A stretch of 64,000 nt of DNA from an uncultured Lachnospiraceae bacterium (GTDB taxonomy: Bacteria > Bacillota > Clostridia > Lachnospirales > Lachnospiraceae), in NCBI GenBank assembly GCA_910586125.1, contig CAJUHP010000004.1, positions 61,840-125,839 of the forward strand. Reading direction: 5' to 3'. Positions 7,747-17,106 of this stretch are shown piece after piece. Below the pieces are notes generated by a model. It saw nothing but the letters and a program-made list of their open reading frames with translations, made no database searches and was not told where the DNA came from. The translations under genes and the position numbers were made by a program. The stretch's first letter is position 1; every line of letters begins with the position of its first letter.

Positions 7747-9186
7747 CTATAATTTTTCTTTCCCTGCTTCCCCTTTTATCATCTGCCACATTCCTCGGAT
7801 ATCGTCCCGATACATCCAAACTAAGATTCCGGTAAGGAAGATAGCTGCTGCTGCTCCCATCTCCATATTGTCCGTCAACCACAGACGCCAAAGAATAAAG
7901 AAAAAAGACGTCGCCAAACATGCCAGACCAAAATGCCCAGAAACTTCCATCAGCTTCATTCGCCGCAGACACACCAGACCAAGCACATTGGATATTCCAT
8001 ATCCGGCCAGAGTGGCCAGCGCGGCCCCTTCTATTCCTATCCTGGGAATCAGCCACCGGTTCAGCAGAAGGTTTGCTGCTGCTCCCACCGATAAAATCAG
8101 GATATTCGGCCAGGTCTTTTTCACTACCAGAAACTGATTTCCTGCCACCTGAAACAGCATCTGCAATAAAGGCGCCAGAAACAGATATGGGGCCACAATA
8201 TAGCCCTGCACATACTCTCCAGCAAACAGCATATCATACAGAGGCCGGCTCAGGACACAGACAAAGGCCGACGCCGCAAAAGAAACCAATCCCAGATACT
8301 CAAATATCCTGCTGTTTGTCTGTACCTGATCGGCCTCCTTCATCGTGGAAAATGCAAAATACTGCCATCCTCCGGCAAAAGCTGTGTAGATCAACTGGCT
8401 GGCATGGCCCAGCTTAGCGCCTACAGAATAAATGCCTGTAGCCGAAAGTCCCAGAAGATCTGTTATCATCAGCTTGTCACAGGAATTGAAAACCCAGTAA
8501 ACCAAAAAATTGGGAAGCAGCGGAATTCCTATGGCCAGCATGGGCCTCAGATAGTGAACGTTTATATACTTTCTATGAAACCATTTTCTGTTTAGCACCC
8601 CAAATGAAAGGGCTGTCACTATACCCGATACTGCCGCCGCCAAGGGCATTGCCAGAATATAATGTCCATTCAAAAGCAGCAAAATGGCAAGACTGTAAGC
8701 CAGCACCGGACTTATGGTATTCATCACCAGAAAAAGTTTTCTTTTATTCTGCATTCGGACCGGAGCCGACAGAATACTGTTTGTTGCCCCCACCAAAGTC
8801 GCCGTCGCCGTGATATAGACCAGATAAGCATTTTGTACTCCTCCCAAAAAGCGCTCGGCAACCCAATCCTTTAAAAACAGCAGCAGCAGAAATACCACTA
8901 GAGAAGTACATAGAGTAAACCCCAAGGCTGTAGAACAGATACTCTTTTTGTAGGTTTCCTCCTCTTTTTCAAAAAACATCCGGTACATCGCGTCATACAT
9001 TCCCATGACAGCAACCGCGCTGGCAAACGATAGGATGGTGTTTGCCATGTCGCTGATTCCAAAATACATCGAATCCGGCAGTAAGCGCGTGACAACCGGC
9101 AGCATCAGCAGCGGAACCACTTTACTGATGATTCCTCCAAAACCATATACAAGAAAATTTTCCAGAAATAATTTGAACTTTTTCAT
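7747..9186 (-). CDS. wzx: Polysaccharide flippase, MOP superfamily (Wzx-like)
   Basis: A 479-residue protein with about 14 membrane segments that should move lipid-linked repeat units across the membrane. The N terminus LENFLVYGFGGIISKVVPLLMLPVVTR is typical of the PST/Wzx group. With the Wzy-like polymerase and an initiating sugar transferase in the same operon, this points to a Wzx/Wzy-dependent route. ATG start; 53 bp separate it from the ketoisomerase gene. Confidence 0.92.
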   Translation of the reverse strand: MKKFKLFLENFLVYGFGGIISKVVPLLMLPVVTRLLPDSMYFGISDMANTILSFASAVAVMGMYDAMYRMFFEKEEETYKKSICSTALGFTLCTSLVVFLLLLFLKDWVAERFLGGVQNAYLVYITATATLVGATNSILSAPVRMQNKRKLFLVMNTISPVLAYSLAILLLLNGHYILAMPLAAAVSGIVTALSFGVLNRKWFHRKYINVHYLRPMLAIGIPLLPNFLVYWVFNSCDKLMITDLLGLSATGIYSVGAKLGHASQLIYTAFAGGWQYFAFSTMKEADQVQTNSRIFEYLGLVSFAASAFVCVLSRPLYDMLFAGEYVQGYIVAPYLFLAPLLQMLFQVAGNQFLVVKKTWPNILILSVGAAANLLLNRWLIPRIGIEGAALATLAGYGISNVLGLVCLRRMKLMEVSGHFGLACLATSFFFILWRLWLTDNMEMGAAAAIFLTGILVWMYRDDIRGMWQMIKGEAGKEKL

Positions 9187-9239
9187 AAGATCGTTCTATC
9201 CTCTTGCCAGACAAGGTTACTGCCAGATAAAAAAGCTTT

Positions 9240-9698
9240 CTATGCCCGCTCTATCCCCTCATTTCTCTCCGTTTGCGCCGGCGCCTCCGGATTCTCTGCC
9301 GAAACTGCCGCTCCGTTTAAAAACAGATCATAATCCCGAATATAATCGCTTTCCTCATAATAGCGGGAGGCCAGCACCAAGAGGACGGCATCCGGAGAAA
9401 AATCGTACATCTCCCGCCAGATATCATTGGCTATGTAAAGTCCCTCATATGGTTTCTCCAGCGAAACAATCTTCTTTTCAGCTCCGCTGTCCAGAAGAAC
9501 TTTGCAGCTTCCATGAATACACACCAGTATCTGCTGCAGATCCCGGTGCGCATGGCCGCCTCTGCGGACGCCGGATTTCGTGTCGTAGAGATAATAGACC
9601 CGTTTGATCTCAAAGGGGATATCCTTCCATTCTTCCAGCGCCACCAGCATTCCCCGCTGATCGCCGTGCTGTTGAAACACATATTTGACTACCTGCAT
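9240..9698 (-). CDS. dTDP-4-oxo-6-deoxyhexose 3,4-ketoisomerase (FdtA/QdtA-type cupin)
   Basis: A 152-residue single cupin domain of the WxcM/FdtA family. The family signature RRGGHAHRDLQQ, with the catalytic histidines, is at about residues 45-56, followed by the beta-strands of a dTDP-sugar cupin. These enzymes make the 3-keto sugar that a DegT-type aminotransferase turns into a 3-amino-3,6-dideoxyhexose (Fuc3N or Qui3N). The gene lies 12 bp after the fused decarboxylase-aminotransferase, whose second half is FdtB-like, so the pair is a plausible pathway. FdtA and QdtA specificities cannot be separated from sequence alone. Confidence 0.88.
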   Translation of the reverse strand: MQVVKYVFQQHGDQRGMLVALEEWKDIPFEIKRVYYLYDTKSGVRRGGHAHRDLQQILVCIHGSCKVLLDSGAEKKIVSLEKPYEGLYIANDIWREMYDFSPDAVLLVLASRYYEESDYIRDYDLFLNGAAVSAENPEAPAQTERNEGIERA

Positions 9699-9710
9699 GT
9701 TCCGCCTCCT

Positions 9711-11939
9711 TTACTCTGCTGCAAAACGGTTCAAACATTCGATCACATAATCCTGCTCTTCTCGGGTTATTCCCGTATATAATGGCAAGCTTAAAATCTC
9801 GTCCGCATACTGTTGTGCAATCGGAAAATCTTCTTTTCCATATCCCAGATACCGGTAGCATTCCGCCCGATGCGGCGGAATGGGATAATGAATTTGTGTT
9901 TGAACGCCCTGTTCGTGCAGATATGCCTGCAGTCTCTTTCTCTGCGGGCAGCGGATTACATACTGATGATAGACATGTTCCGAGCCGTTGCGAATGATCG
10001 GTTTGATAATCTGCGGATGCACAATTTTTGTTTCATAATATTGCGCCGCTGCTATTCTCTCCTCGTTCAGTTCCTGAATGTGAGACAGCTTGACCGATAA
10101 AAGCGCAGCTTGAATCTCGTCCAGCCGGGAATTGACACCTTCAATCTCATTTTGATACTTGACACGGCTTCCATAATTGCGCAGCAGGCGCATCTTTTCA
10201 GCCAGATCTTCCCGGTCTGTCACCACCGCTCCGGCGTCTCCAAACGCTCCCAGATTTTTGGTCGGGTAAAAGCTGAAGCAGCCGATATCGCCAAACGTTC
10301 CTGTCATCCGGCCTTTGCAGCGCGCTCCGTGGGACTGTGCGCAGTCCTCCAGCAGATACAGATGATGCCTTATAGCAATCTCATGGATTTCTTCCATGGC
10401 CGCCGCCTGCCCATAGAGATGGACGGCCAGAATGGCTTTGGTTTTTTTGGTAATGGCAGCTTCTATCCGAGAAGGGTCTATGTTATAAAAATTATCCGGC
10501 TCCACAAAAATTGGTGTCGCGCCGTTTTCTGTAACGCCAAGCACGGTTGCAATATATGTATTGGAAGGAACAATGACTTCATCGCCCTCCTGAATTCCCA
10601 AAGCCCGGATCGCCAATGTCAGAGCATCCTGTCCGGAGTTTACGCCGACGCAGTATTTTGCTCCCAAATAAGAAGCAAATTCCTTCTCAAACTGTTCACA
10701 GCGGTTTCCCAGAATATACCAGCCCGATTCCAGAGCCGCGATCGCGGCGGCTTTGTATTCATCCTCATATCTTCGGTATTGGCGATCCAAGACATTGGCT
10801 TGAATCTGCCTGGTATCGTTCCCGCTGCCAAGGAATCGCATAAAATTCCTCTTATTTTCTAACGCTGTCGTTGTAGGTCTTCCCAGGTCTGTTCTAGATC
10901 CCATTGCACATTTCGCTTCAATAAAGCTTAATTCTTTTCTCTCCTTTGCCGCCTTCAGTTCCCTATCCAGCTCCTCAAAATTCTCTACCCTCACAGCATT
11001 TGCATATCCGCATGCTTTTGCAGCCGCAGTCAAATCTATCTTCCCGGCTGCCGTCGGCATTCCTCCTACTGTTTCATGCGCTCCATTATTGATAACGATA
11101 TGAATCAAATTCACCGGCTTTGTGCTTCCTATTACCGCCATGGAACCCATGTGCATCAAAAGGGCTCCGTCTCCGTCCACACACCAAATCTTGCGTTCCG
11201 GCTTGCTGATTGCCACGCCAAGGGCCAGAGAAGAGGCATGTCCCATCGAACCGACCGTGAGAAAATCATATTGATGACTCTGTCCATTTGCACACCGGAT
11301 CTCAAATAATTCACGGGATGCTTTTCCAGTCGTACAAACAACCGGCTCCTCGCCGGATGCCTTTACAATATGCCGGATGACCTCTTCGCGAGTCATTGTA
11401 TTTTCATTCAAATAGACAACTTTTTTCTCATATGACAAGGCATTCTTTCGTATCACAAAAGCCACATCTTGTCCCGCGGCCAGAAGCGGTCGAAATGTTT
11501 CCATTGCTTTGCCAGCTTCTTCTTCTGTCGTTTCTTTTCCGATCACAAACGATGGGATCTCCATATCTTCCAGCAGTTTCCTTGTTATCTCCCCCTGGAA
11601 AATATGCTGCGGTTCATCAGAAAGTCCCGGTTCCCCGCGCCAACCAATGACGAAAATAACCGGAATGGCATAGACTTTTTGATTTAAAAGACTGGCGGCC
11701 GGGTTTATGATATTTCCCTCTCCGCTATTCTGCATATAAACCACCGGAACCCGCCCGGTTGCCAGATGATATCCCGCTGCCAAAGCGGCACAGTTTCCCT
11801 CATTCGCCGCAATGACATGGTGGCGGGAATCGGTTCCATATTCGGCATACAGATAATCACACAAGGCTTTTAATTGACTGTCCGGAACCCCCGTATAAAA
11901 ATCCGCTCCCAATATTTCAATCAATTTCTCTACTTTCAT
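9711..11939 (-). CDS. ppd: Fusion: phosphonopyruvate decarboxylase + DegT/DnrJ aminotransferase
   Basis: One uninterrupted 742-codon frame. Residues 1-370 are a full phosphonopyruvate decarboxylase (phosphonopyruvate to phosphonoacetaldehyde and CO2): FYTGVPDS at the N terminus, the AANEGNC thiamine glutamate, the thiamine/Mg GDG...NN segment at 256-285, and the family-typical end GSRTDLGRPTTTALENK. A short linker, GSGNDTR (371-377), leads into a complete PLP aminotransferase of the DegT/DnrJ/EryC1 family (378-742) with EDCAQ (531-535) and the PLP lysine K561 in SFYPTKNLG. The second half resembles FdtB, fitting the adjacent ketoisomerase. No ribosome site or start codon in frame is visible at the joint, so a true fusion is likely. 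The aminotransferase could alternatively act on phosphonoacetaldehyde. Confidence 0.88.
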   Translation of the reverse strand: MKVEKLIEILGADFYTGVPDSQLKALCDYLYAEYGTDSRHHVIAANEGNCAALAAGYHLATGRVPVVYMQNSGEGNIINPAASLLNQKVYAIPVIFVIGWRGEPGLSDEPQHIFQGEITRKLLEDMEIPSFVIGKETTEEEAGKAMETFRPLLAAGQDVAFVIRKNALSYEKKVVYLNENTMTREEVIRHIVKASGEEPVVCTTGKASRELFEIRCANGQSHQYDFLTVGSMGHASSLALGVAISKPERKIWCVDGDGALLMHMGSMAVIGSTKPVNLIHIVINNGAHETVGGMPTAAGKIDLTAAAKACGYANAVRVENFEELDRELKAAKERKELSFIEAKCAMGSRTDLGRPTTTALENKRNFMRFLGSGNDTRQIQANVLDRQYRRYEDEYKAAAIAALESGWYILGNRCEQFEKEFASYLGAKYCVGVNSGQDALTLAIRALGIQEGDEVIVPSNTYIATVLGVTENGATPIFVEPDNFYNIDPSRIEAAITKKTKAILAVHLYGQAAAMEEIHEIAIRHHLYLLEDCAQSHGARCKGRMTGTFGDIGCFSFYPTKNLGAFGDAGAVVTDREDLAEKMRLLRNYGSRVKYQNEIEGVNSRLDEIQAALLSVKLSHIQELNEERIAAAQYYETKIVHPQIIKPIIRNGSEHVYHQYVIRCPQRKRLQAYLHEQGVQTQIHYPIPPHRAECYRYLGYGKEDFPIAQQYADEILSLPLYTGITREEQDYVIECLNRFAAE

Positions 11940-11951
11940 AATTTTTATTCC

Positions 11952-13082
11952 TTACCCTGCAAATATTTCATGATACAACGGATCAATCGTTTCCCCATCC
12001 AAACGAATGGGATGGTTTCTTAGCCTAACCGGATTGACTGAAGTGGTCAGTGTCTTATAATCTTCTTTCTCTGCTGTTGGTGCAAACAGCTCTAAAGCAT
12101 CCGTTATCTCTCTCCATTTTTCGGACGCGGCTTTGGAATCCTTACATCCCATAGCCTTGGCAATCTCCTGAAACGTATCGCCAAGGTACTTCTCTCCTCT
12201 TGGATCGATGCATCTGTCCATATTCTTCAGCATCCACGGAAAGAGTTCGCGATCACAAAGGGCGGCCGCATGCCCATGCGCGATCCCATAAAGACTTGTC
12301 ATTTTGTAACACATAGCATGACCTGCCGTTGTCTGTGTAATATTAATTGCCTTTCCTGCTATATTGGCCGCCATTAACATGGCCGCATTCGCCTGGACGT
12401 CGTTAGCGATATAGCCTTTCCAGTTCGCAAGAATCATCTGCATCGCCTGCTTGGAATATGTCTTGCTCTCCCCAGTACTATTGACCGACCAAAAGGATTC
12501 CAGCGCATGGCAAAGCGCATCCATCATCGTACTCTTTTTCTGGTAGAGCGGCAGCGTCTTCAACACGCTGCTGTCCATTAAGACCGTTCCCGGAATACAA
12601 CTGGAATCGGCAATCGACTGCTTCATTCCGTTGTAATAAATCACCGCATATCTGGTTGCTTCCGACCCTGTCCCAGCCGTCGTCGGCATTGCCAGAAAAG
12701 GGATCGTATTTGCAGTGATCTCCTGTCCTAAAAAATTTTCTGCGCCGTTTTTATCGCTGTATAGCTTGATACACTTTGCTACATCGATCGCGGATCCTCC
12801 GCCCACAGCCATGATGGCATCGCTGCCTGCTGCCTGGTACTGCGCCACGCCTTTCTCCACGGACTCATATACGGGATTCGGCGCAAAATCATCAAAGATA
12901 TGTACGCTCACCCCAATTCTTTCTGTGAGCTGGTTAAAGTAGTCTCGAATCCGAAGAAACTGCAGAGAGTGATCGCTCACTAAAAAAAGATTTTTTACTG
13001 CGTTTTCCTGTAGCCAGCCGTCCACTTCCACATAGTCTTTTCTTGCCGTAAGTATCTTCTGCTCCATCCTTGCTATCCTCAC
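11952..13082 (-). CDS. Phosphonoacetaldehyde reductase (PhpC-like, iron alcohol dehydrogenase family)
   Basis: A 376-residue group III alcohol dehydrogenase with the NAD(P) motif GGGSAIDVAK (about residue 93), TTAGTGSE, and metal ligands in DALCHALES, TTAGHAMCYK and AHGHAAAL. Members of this family next to PEP mutase and phosphonopyruvate decarboxylase reduce phosphonoacetaldehyde to 2-hydroxyethylphosphonate. The GTG at 13082 overlaps the pepM stop as GTGA; an ATG at 13067 is an alternative. Context, rather than a diagnostic residue, gives the substrate. It differs clearly from the second iron alcohol dehydrogenase at 37425. Confidence 0.85.
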   Translation of the reverse strand: MRIARMEQKILTARKDYVEVDGWLQENAVKNLFLVSDHSLQFLRIRDYFNQLTERIGVSVHIFDDFAPNPVYESVEKGVAQYQAAGSDAIMAVGGGSAIDVAKCIKLYSDKNGAENFLGQEITANTIPFLAMPTTAGTGSEATRYAVIYYNGMKQSIADSSCIPGTVLMDSSVLKTLPLYQKKSTMMDALCHALESFWSVNSTGESKTYSKQAMQMILANWKGYIANDVQANAAMLMAANIAGKAINITQTTAGHAMCYKMTSLYGIAHGHAAALCDRELFPWMLKNMDRCIDPRGEKYLGDTFQEIAKAMGCKDSKAASEKWREITDALELFAPTAEKEDYKTLTTSVNPVRLRNHPIRLDGETIDPLYHEIFAG

Positions 13083-15091
13083 TGACCCTCTTCCGGAATT
13101 AAGCGGATAATGTCCTGAAACGGCATTAAGATGCGGTCACATTCTTCTGCCCTATGATGTTCCAGAATCATCTTTGCCGCGTTTTGAACAGCCGGAACGG
13201 TTGCTCTCATAAGCTGATTCGCATAGATAATCACATTTGCCCCGCGCTTTTTAAATTCCTCCTCCGTTACCGAATGGAAGCTGGTGGGCACCAAGACCAC
13301 CGGCGTTACAGCATCCTTCTCCCGAAACTTCTCCAGGAAGGTAAAAATTTCTTCGGGGTCTTTTTTTCGGCTGTGTATCATAATCGCATCGGCTCCCGCT
13401 TTCACAAAAGCAAAGGCCCGTTCCAAAGCGTCCTCCATCCCGCGATCCAAAATTAAACTCTCAATGCGCGCGCATATCATAAATTCCTTTGTTTTTTGCG
13501 CTCGTTTACCGCTCTGTATTTTCTCACAGAAATTCTCTATACTGTCCTGTGTCTGCTGTACCTCTGTGCCGAACAAACTGTTTCTCTTCAAACCGGTTTT
13601 ATCTTCGATGATAACCATAGATACGCCCAGCCGTTCCAAGCTTCTGACAGTATAGGCAAAATATTCTGCTTTTCCCCCGGTATCGCCGTCAAAAATAATC
13701 GGTTTTGTCGTCACTTCCATAATATCTTCAATCGTGCGGAAACGGCTTGTCATATCCACCAGCTCAATGTCTGGCTTCCCCTTGGCCGTGCTGTCGCACA
13801 GGCTGGAAACCCACATCGCATCAAATTGATGCGCGCCCCCGTCCTGATATACAATGGTGTTTTCCACAATCAATCCGGTCAAACCGTCATGCGCTTCCAA
13901 GGCCGTGACCAATCCTTTCATCTCCAATTCTCTCCGAAGACGGCCACGGCGAATATCCGGCATGGCAAGATCCTGCCGGGTTCTTGTTTCCAAATCCCTA
14001 TATTTATCCTCCTTTGTATAGGGATACTCCACCAATTTCCCGCCGTACGAAGCCAAAACAGAAACCACCGTATCCCTTACCGGCTTTTGAAATCCTGTTT
14101 TCCAGTCGTCACCATGCACCACAATATCCGGCCTGTAAGTTTCTAGATTTTCTTTGTAGGAAAGCGTCTTCTGCTCCACCACCTTATAGACTCCCGCTAT
14201 GCTTTCCAGCATGGTTTTCCGGTCGGCAAACGGAATCAAAGGAAAACGCTTATAGCTCGCCACCGCCTCATCCGAGAGAACGCCGATCAGCAGCTTCCCC
14301 AATCTTTGCGCCCTTCGGATAATGGCAATATGTCCGCCGTGTATCATATCGGTAGAAAAACACATGTACACAATGCGGGATTCTGCTTCCTCCAATTTTG
14401 CAGAAACCACCGTCAAGTCTTCTGGGTTATCTATTTCCGCACACAAAAGATTTTGCATATCAAGAGCAGAGATATGACAGGCTCCCTCCCATTCGTTTAA
14501 AGCCTGTTCGGCATACACATTTCTTTTGCCGGATTCGCAGTATGCAATAATCTGGTCCAACCATAGCTTCCAATCAGCCTGTTCCAGTTTATAGAGCGGC
14601 TGTGCCGCCAGCGCCTCATCAAAAAATTCCGTTCCAACTTTTATCACGTTTTTGCCGCGCACTACCGCCTTAAAATCTTTTTCTGGAAGAGGGCGGGTCG
14701 AAGATACTGCCATACAAGACCCTACATGTTCCAGCATTCGGTCAAACACTTCGTTTTCAAATACCAGATCCCCATGCATGAGAATCAGGTCATCCATGAG
14801 ATATTCTTTTGCACAGTAGATAGAATAAATGTAATTGGTATTTTGATAATCCGGATTCTTTACAAAGGTAATCGAAAGAGGCAGATCCAGGCTCCTGCAG
14901 TAATGGGCGAGAGCCGTATCAAAGGGTCCTGTCGTCATTACGACTTCCTCGATTCCCGCCTCCGCGATCTGTTTCAACTGCCGGGATATAATCGTCTCAT
15001 TGGGACGGACTTCTGTCATACATTTTGGATGCTCTGAGGTGAGCGCTCCCATTCTGCTCCCCATACCGGAATTTAAAATCAATGCTTTCAT
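13079..15091 (-). CDS. pepM: Three-domain nucleotidyltransferase / HxGH nucleotidyltransferase / PEP mutase
   Basis: The protein has 670 residues and three parts. Residues 1-235 form a sugar-nucleotide-type NTP transferase (ALILNSGMGSRMG, HPKCM, metal Asp in LMHGDLVF), similar to LicC. Residues 238-375 form a small cytidylyltransferase-like fold with HGGH at 251-254. Residues 385-670 are PEP mutase with DGDTGG (468-473) and the diagnostic EDKTGLKRNS (496-505), whose lysine-x-x-x-x-asparagine-serine pattern separates mutases from isocitrate lyase-like enzymes. It should make phosphonopyruvate from PEP and activate the final phosphonate as a nucleotide ester. Two activating domains in one chain are notable. 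ATG start with GGAG upstream; four bases overlap with the reductase. Confidence 0.9.
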   Translation of the reverse strand: MKALILNSGMGSRMGALTSEHPKCMTEVRPNETIISRQLKQIAEAGIEEVVMTTGPFDTALAHYCRSLDLPLSITFVKNPDYQNTNYIYSIYCAKEYLMDDLILMHGDLVFENEVFDRMLEHVGSCMAVSSTRPLPEKDFKAVVRGKNVIKVGTEFFDEALAAQPLYKLEQADWKLWLDQIIAYCESGKRNVYAEQALNEWEGACHISALDMQNLLCAEIDNPEDLTVVSAKLEEAESRIVYMCFSTDMIHGGHIAIIRRAQRLGKLLIGVLSDEAVASYKRFPLIPFADRKTMLESIAGVYKVVEQKTLSYKENLETYRPDIVVHGDDWKTGFQKPVRDTVVSVLASYGGKLVEYPYTKEDKYRDLETRTRQDLAMPDIRRGRLRRELEMKGLVTALEAHDGLTGLIVENTIVYQDGGAHQFDAMWVSSLCDSTAKGKPDIELVDMTSRFRTIEDIMEVTTKPIIFDGDTGGKAEYFAYTVRSLERLGVSMVIIEDKTGLKRNSLFGTEVQQTQDSIENFCEKIQSGKRAQKTKEFMICARIESLILDRGMEDALERAFAFVKAGADAIMIHSRKKDPEEIFTFLEKFREKDAVTPVVLVPTSFHSVTEEEFKKRGANVIIYANQLMRATVPAVQNAAKMILEHHRAEECDRILMPFQDIIRLIPEEGQ

Positions 15092-15094
15092 TTT

Positions 15095-16204
15095 TTACTC
15101 CTTTATCGACATTCTTTTTACTTGATCCAACAATTCCATCCACTTTTTCAAAATGCTTTCTTTTGAAAATTTATCTATGTTGGAGTGTGCATGAAGCGAA
15201 TACGCTTCACGCTGCTCCTGGCTCTGCATCATTTTATCCAGCGATGCAACCAACGATGGAATATCTCCATTCGGTATCAGCTCGCCGTTTACACCATCCT
15301 CAATAATTTCACTGGGACCTGTTTTACAGTCAAAGCTGATGATGGGGATATGCAATGCTTTTGCTTCCAAAAGAGAAATCGGAAGTCCTTCAAAATACGA
15401 CGTACATATATATAGGGCCGCGTCTTCCAGTAAAGATACAACGTCGGAGCAATATCCTTTCAGATAAAAATTCGGCAAAACATTGTCCTGAATTTTTTTC
15501 TCCAGGTCTTTTCTGTAATTTTCATCTCCCATTCCGTACACTTCCCATGTCCAGTCGGGATATTTGGCGCGTAAATACTTGGCCGCTTCTATACTTCTCT
15601 CGATCCCTTTCACACGGTCCAACCGGCATATGGTAAGTATTCGATGAGAGTTTTTATTATAAGGTCTGCGCCTGCGGTAATCGTCCAAGTCAATCCAATT
15701 GTAAATATAGGATATTTTGGCTTTGTATTTGGGATACTGTCTGATATATTCCCTCTGGTCTGCTTCTGTCAGTGTTACAAAGCGGTCGCACCATTTTAAT
15801 GCGATTTTCCGCTTTTTCATTTGTCTTCTGGTATTGTACAAAATATTTGATAGATTAGAATGTTCACAGATAACGGCACGAACATCCGCTGTCTTCTTCA
15901 ACAAGCACACATAGAATGATGCGTTGATCCCGACCGATAAAACAATTTCTGTTTTTTCCTCTTTTATCAAGAGAGACAAAGCCCGAAACGTTTTTAAAAA
16001 ATCCTTTGCAAAAGAGCCATTTCCGTTTTTAAGTCTGTGACAATTACCTCCTGCTCTCTTTAACAAATGACTGTCCGGATTGCTGCAGAACAAACTGACC
16101 AGAGATACTTCCATGTATTTTTTCAGCTCCTGATACAGATTCAAGGCAACTCTTTCACTGCCGCCATCCCTGGAAAGATCATAACATACAAGCGCTATCC
16201 TCAT
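15095..16204 (-). CDS. Glycosyltransferase, family GT4
   Basis: A 369-residue GT-B fold enzyme. MRIALVCYDLSRDGGSERV is the N-terminal acceptor-side loop. The C-terminal half holds ICRLDRVKGIERSIEAA, the nucleotide-sugar E-x7-E motif in YFEGLPISLLEAKALHIPII, and ends near residue 369. Retaining cytoplasmic transferase adding one sugar to the lipid-linked repeat unit. It overlaps the next gene by four bases, as do most genes in this operon. Donor and linkage are unknown. Confidence 0.93.
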   Translation of the reverse strand: MRIALVCYDLSRDGGSERVALNLYQELKKYMEVSLVSLFCSNPDSHLLKRAGGNCHRLKNGNGSFAKDFLKTFRALSLLIKEEKTEIVLSVGINASFYVCLLKKTADVRAVICEHSNLSNILYNTRRQMKKRKIALKWCDRFVTLTEADQREYIRQYPKYKAKISYIYNWIDLDDYRRRRPYNKNSHRILTICRLDRVKGIERSIEAAKYLRAKYPDWTWEVYGMGDENYRKDLEKKIQDNVLPNFYLKGYCSDVVSLLEDAALYICTSYFEGLPISLLEAKALHIPIISFDCKTGPSEIIEDGVNGELIPNGDIPSLVASLDKMMQSQEQREAYSLHAHSNIDKFSKESILKKWMELLDQVKRMSIKE

Positions 16205-17106
16205 ATCTCTTCCCTATTTTCTATATAATATTTTTTCAATTCCGGAATCATCCTTATCTTGTTCTCCACTCTCCCTTTGTGTCTCTTCATATCCATCTCA
16301 AACAACTTATATAAATACCGATATATATTCAAATATTTTGGATACCGATATCGTCTCAGTCTATATTGCCGGATAATCTGGTCTCGCTCCTTATAGAATC
16401 TCTTCCGCGCCGGGCTTTCTGTATTTGTGGAGATTCCTGATCCGATTCGATATTGAACATACGGACAAAATAGGATCTCCGCCCGCACCTTTTTAACAAA
16501 AAGAAGATACTGCCAGGTTGGTATATCTTCTATATCCCTGTACTGACTGATGAATTGAAGATACTCCTCAGATCTCAGAATAGAGCAAGGAGGAAAAGCT
16601 CCCGGCGCAGAAATAAAATTATCGTATCGCATCAGCCATAAGAGTTTTTCTTTATCCTTTGCATAAGCTAATATTTTAAAATAGCTGATTATCCCCGTCG
16701 AATGAAATCCATCTTCCCAGATCGGCAATAGGGGGGTAATGACAAGCGAATCCAATTCGTTGTTAAATAGCTCAAAAATATTGTTGGTATAGTATAGGTC
16801 ATCTCCGGCTAGAAATTTAAATTCTCTCGTTTTACATTTTTTAATAGAACGGACAATACTGCTTACAATACCTTGATTCTCTTCGCTTTCCAAAATCTCG
16901 ACCGACCGAAAAAGACTTCTGTTTTCTTCGAGCCAGTCCCTGGCAATGTGCAGCGTATGATCTGCGGAATGATCATCTGAAAAGATAAGATCTATTTTCA
17001 TATCTTTTCCGTAGAACAGAATCAGGCCCTTTATGCTATCTAAGTGATCTCTTATATATTTTTCATGATTATAGGCAATGGAAATAAAGGTAAATTCTTT
17101 TATCAT
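16201..17106 (-). CDS. Glycosyltransferase, family GT2
   Basis: The GT-A protein starts MIKEFTFISIAYNHEKYIRD. The open frame continues 34 codons upstream into the polymerase gene, but the ATG at 17106 overlaps the polymerase stop as ATGA and has GGAGAAGG five bases before it, giving 301 residues. DxD-like residues occur in IFSDDHSADH and FLAGDDLYY. The C-terminal third is basic and Tyr-rich. It adds a sugar in repeat-unit assembly; specificity is unknown. Confidence 0.88.
   Translation of the reverse strand: MIKEFTFISIAYNHEKYIRDHLDSIKGLILFYGKDMKIDLIFSDDHSADHTLHIARDWLEENRSLFRSVEILESEENQGIVSSIVRSIKKCKTREFKFLAGDDLYYTNNIFELFNNELDSLVITPLLPIWEDGFHSTGIISYFKILAYAKDKEKLLWLMRYDNFISAPGAFPPCSILRSEEYLQFISQYRDIEDIPTWQYLLFVKKVRAEILFCPYVQYRIGSGISTNTESPARKRFYKERDQIIRQYRLRRYRYPKYLNIYRYLYKLFEMDMKRHKGRVENKIRMIPELKKYYIENREEI

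Noticed and set aside
7721..8056. N-terminal 112 codons open ahead of the GNAT gene
   Set aside because: They lie wholly inside the flippase gene in another frame, give no GNAT-like sequence, and a suitable start lies at 7720.
13079..15091. Isocitrate lyase-like or 2-methylisocitrate lyase assignment for the C-terminal domain
   Set aside because: The EDKTGLKRNS motif is that of PEP mutases, and the decarboxylase and reductase neighbours fit only phosphonate synthesis.
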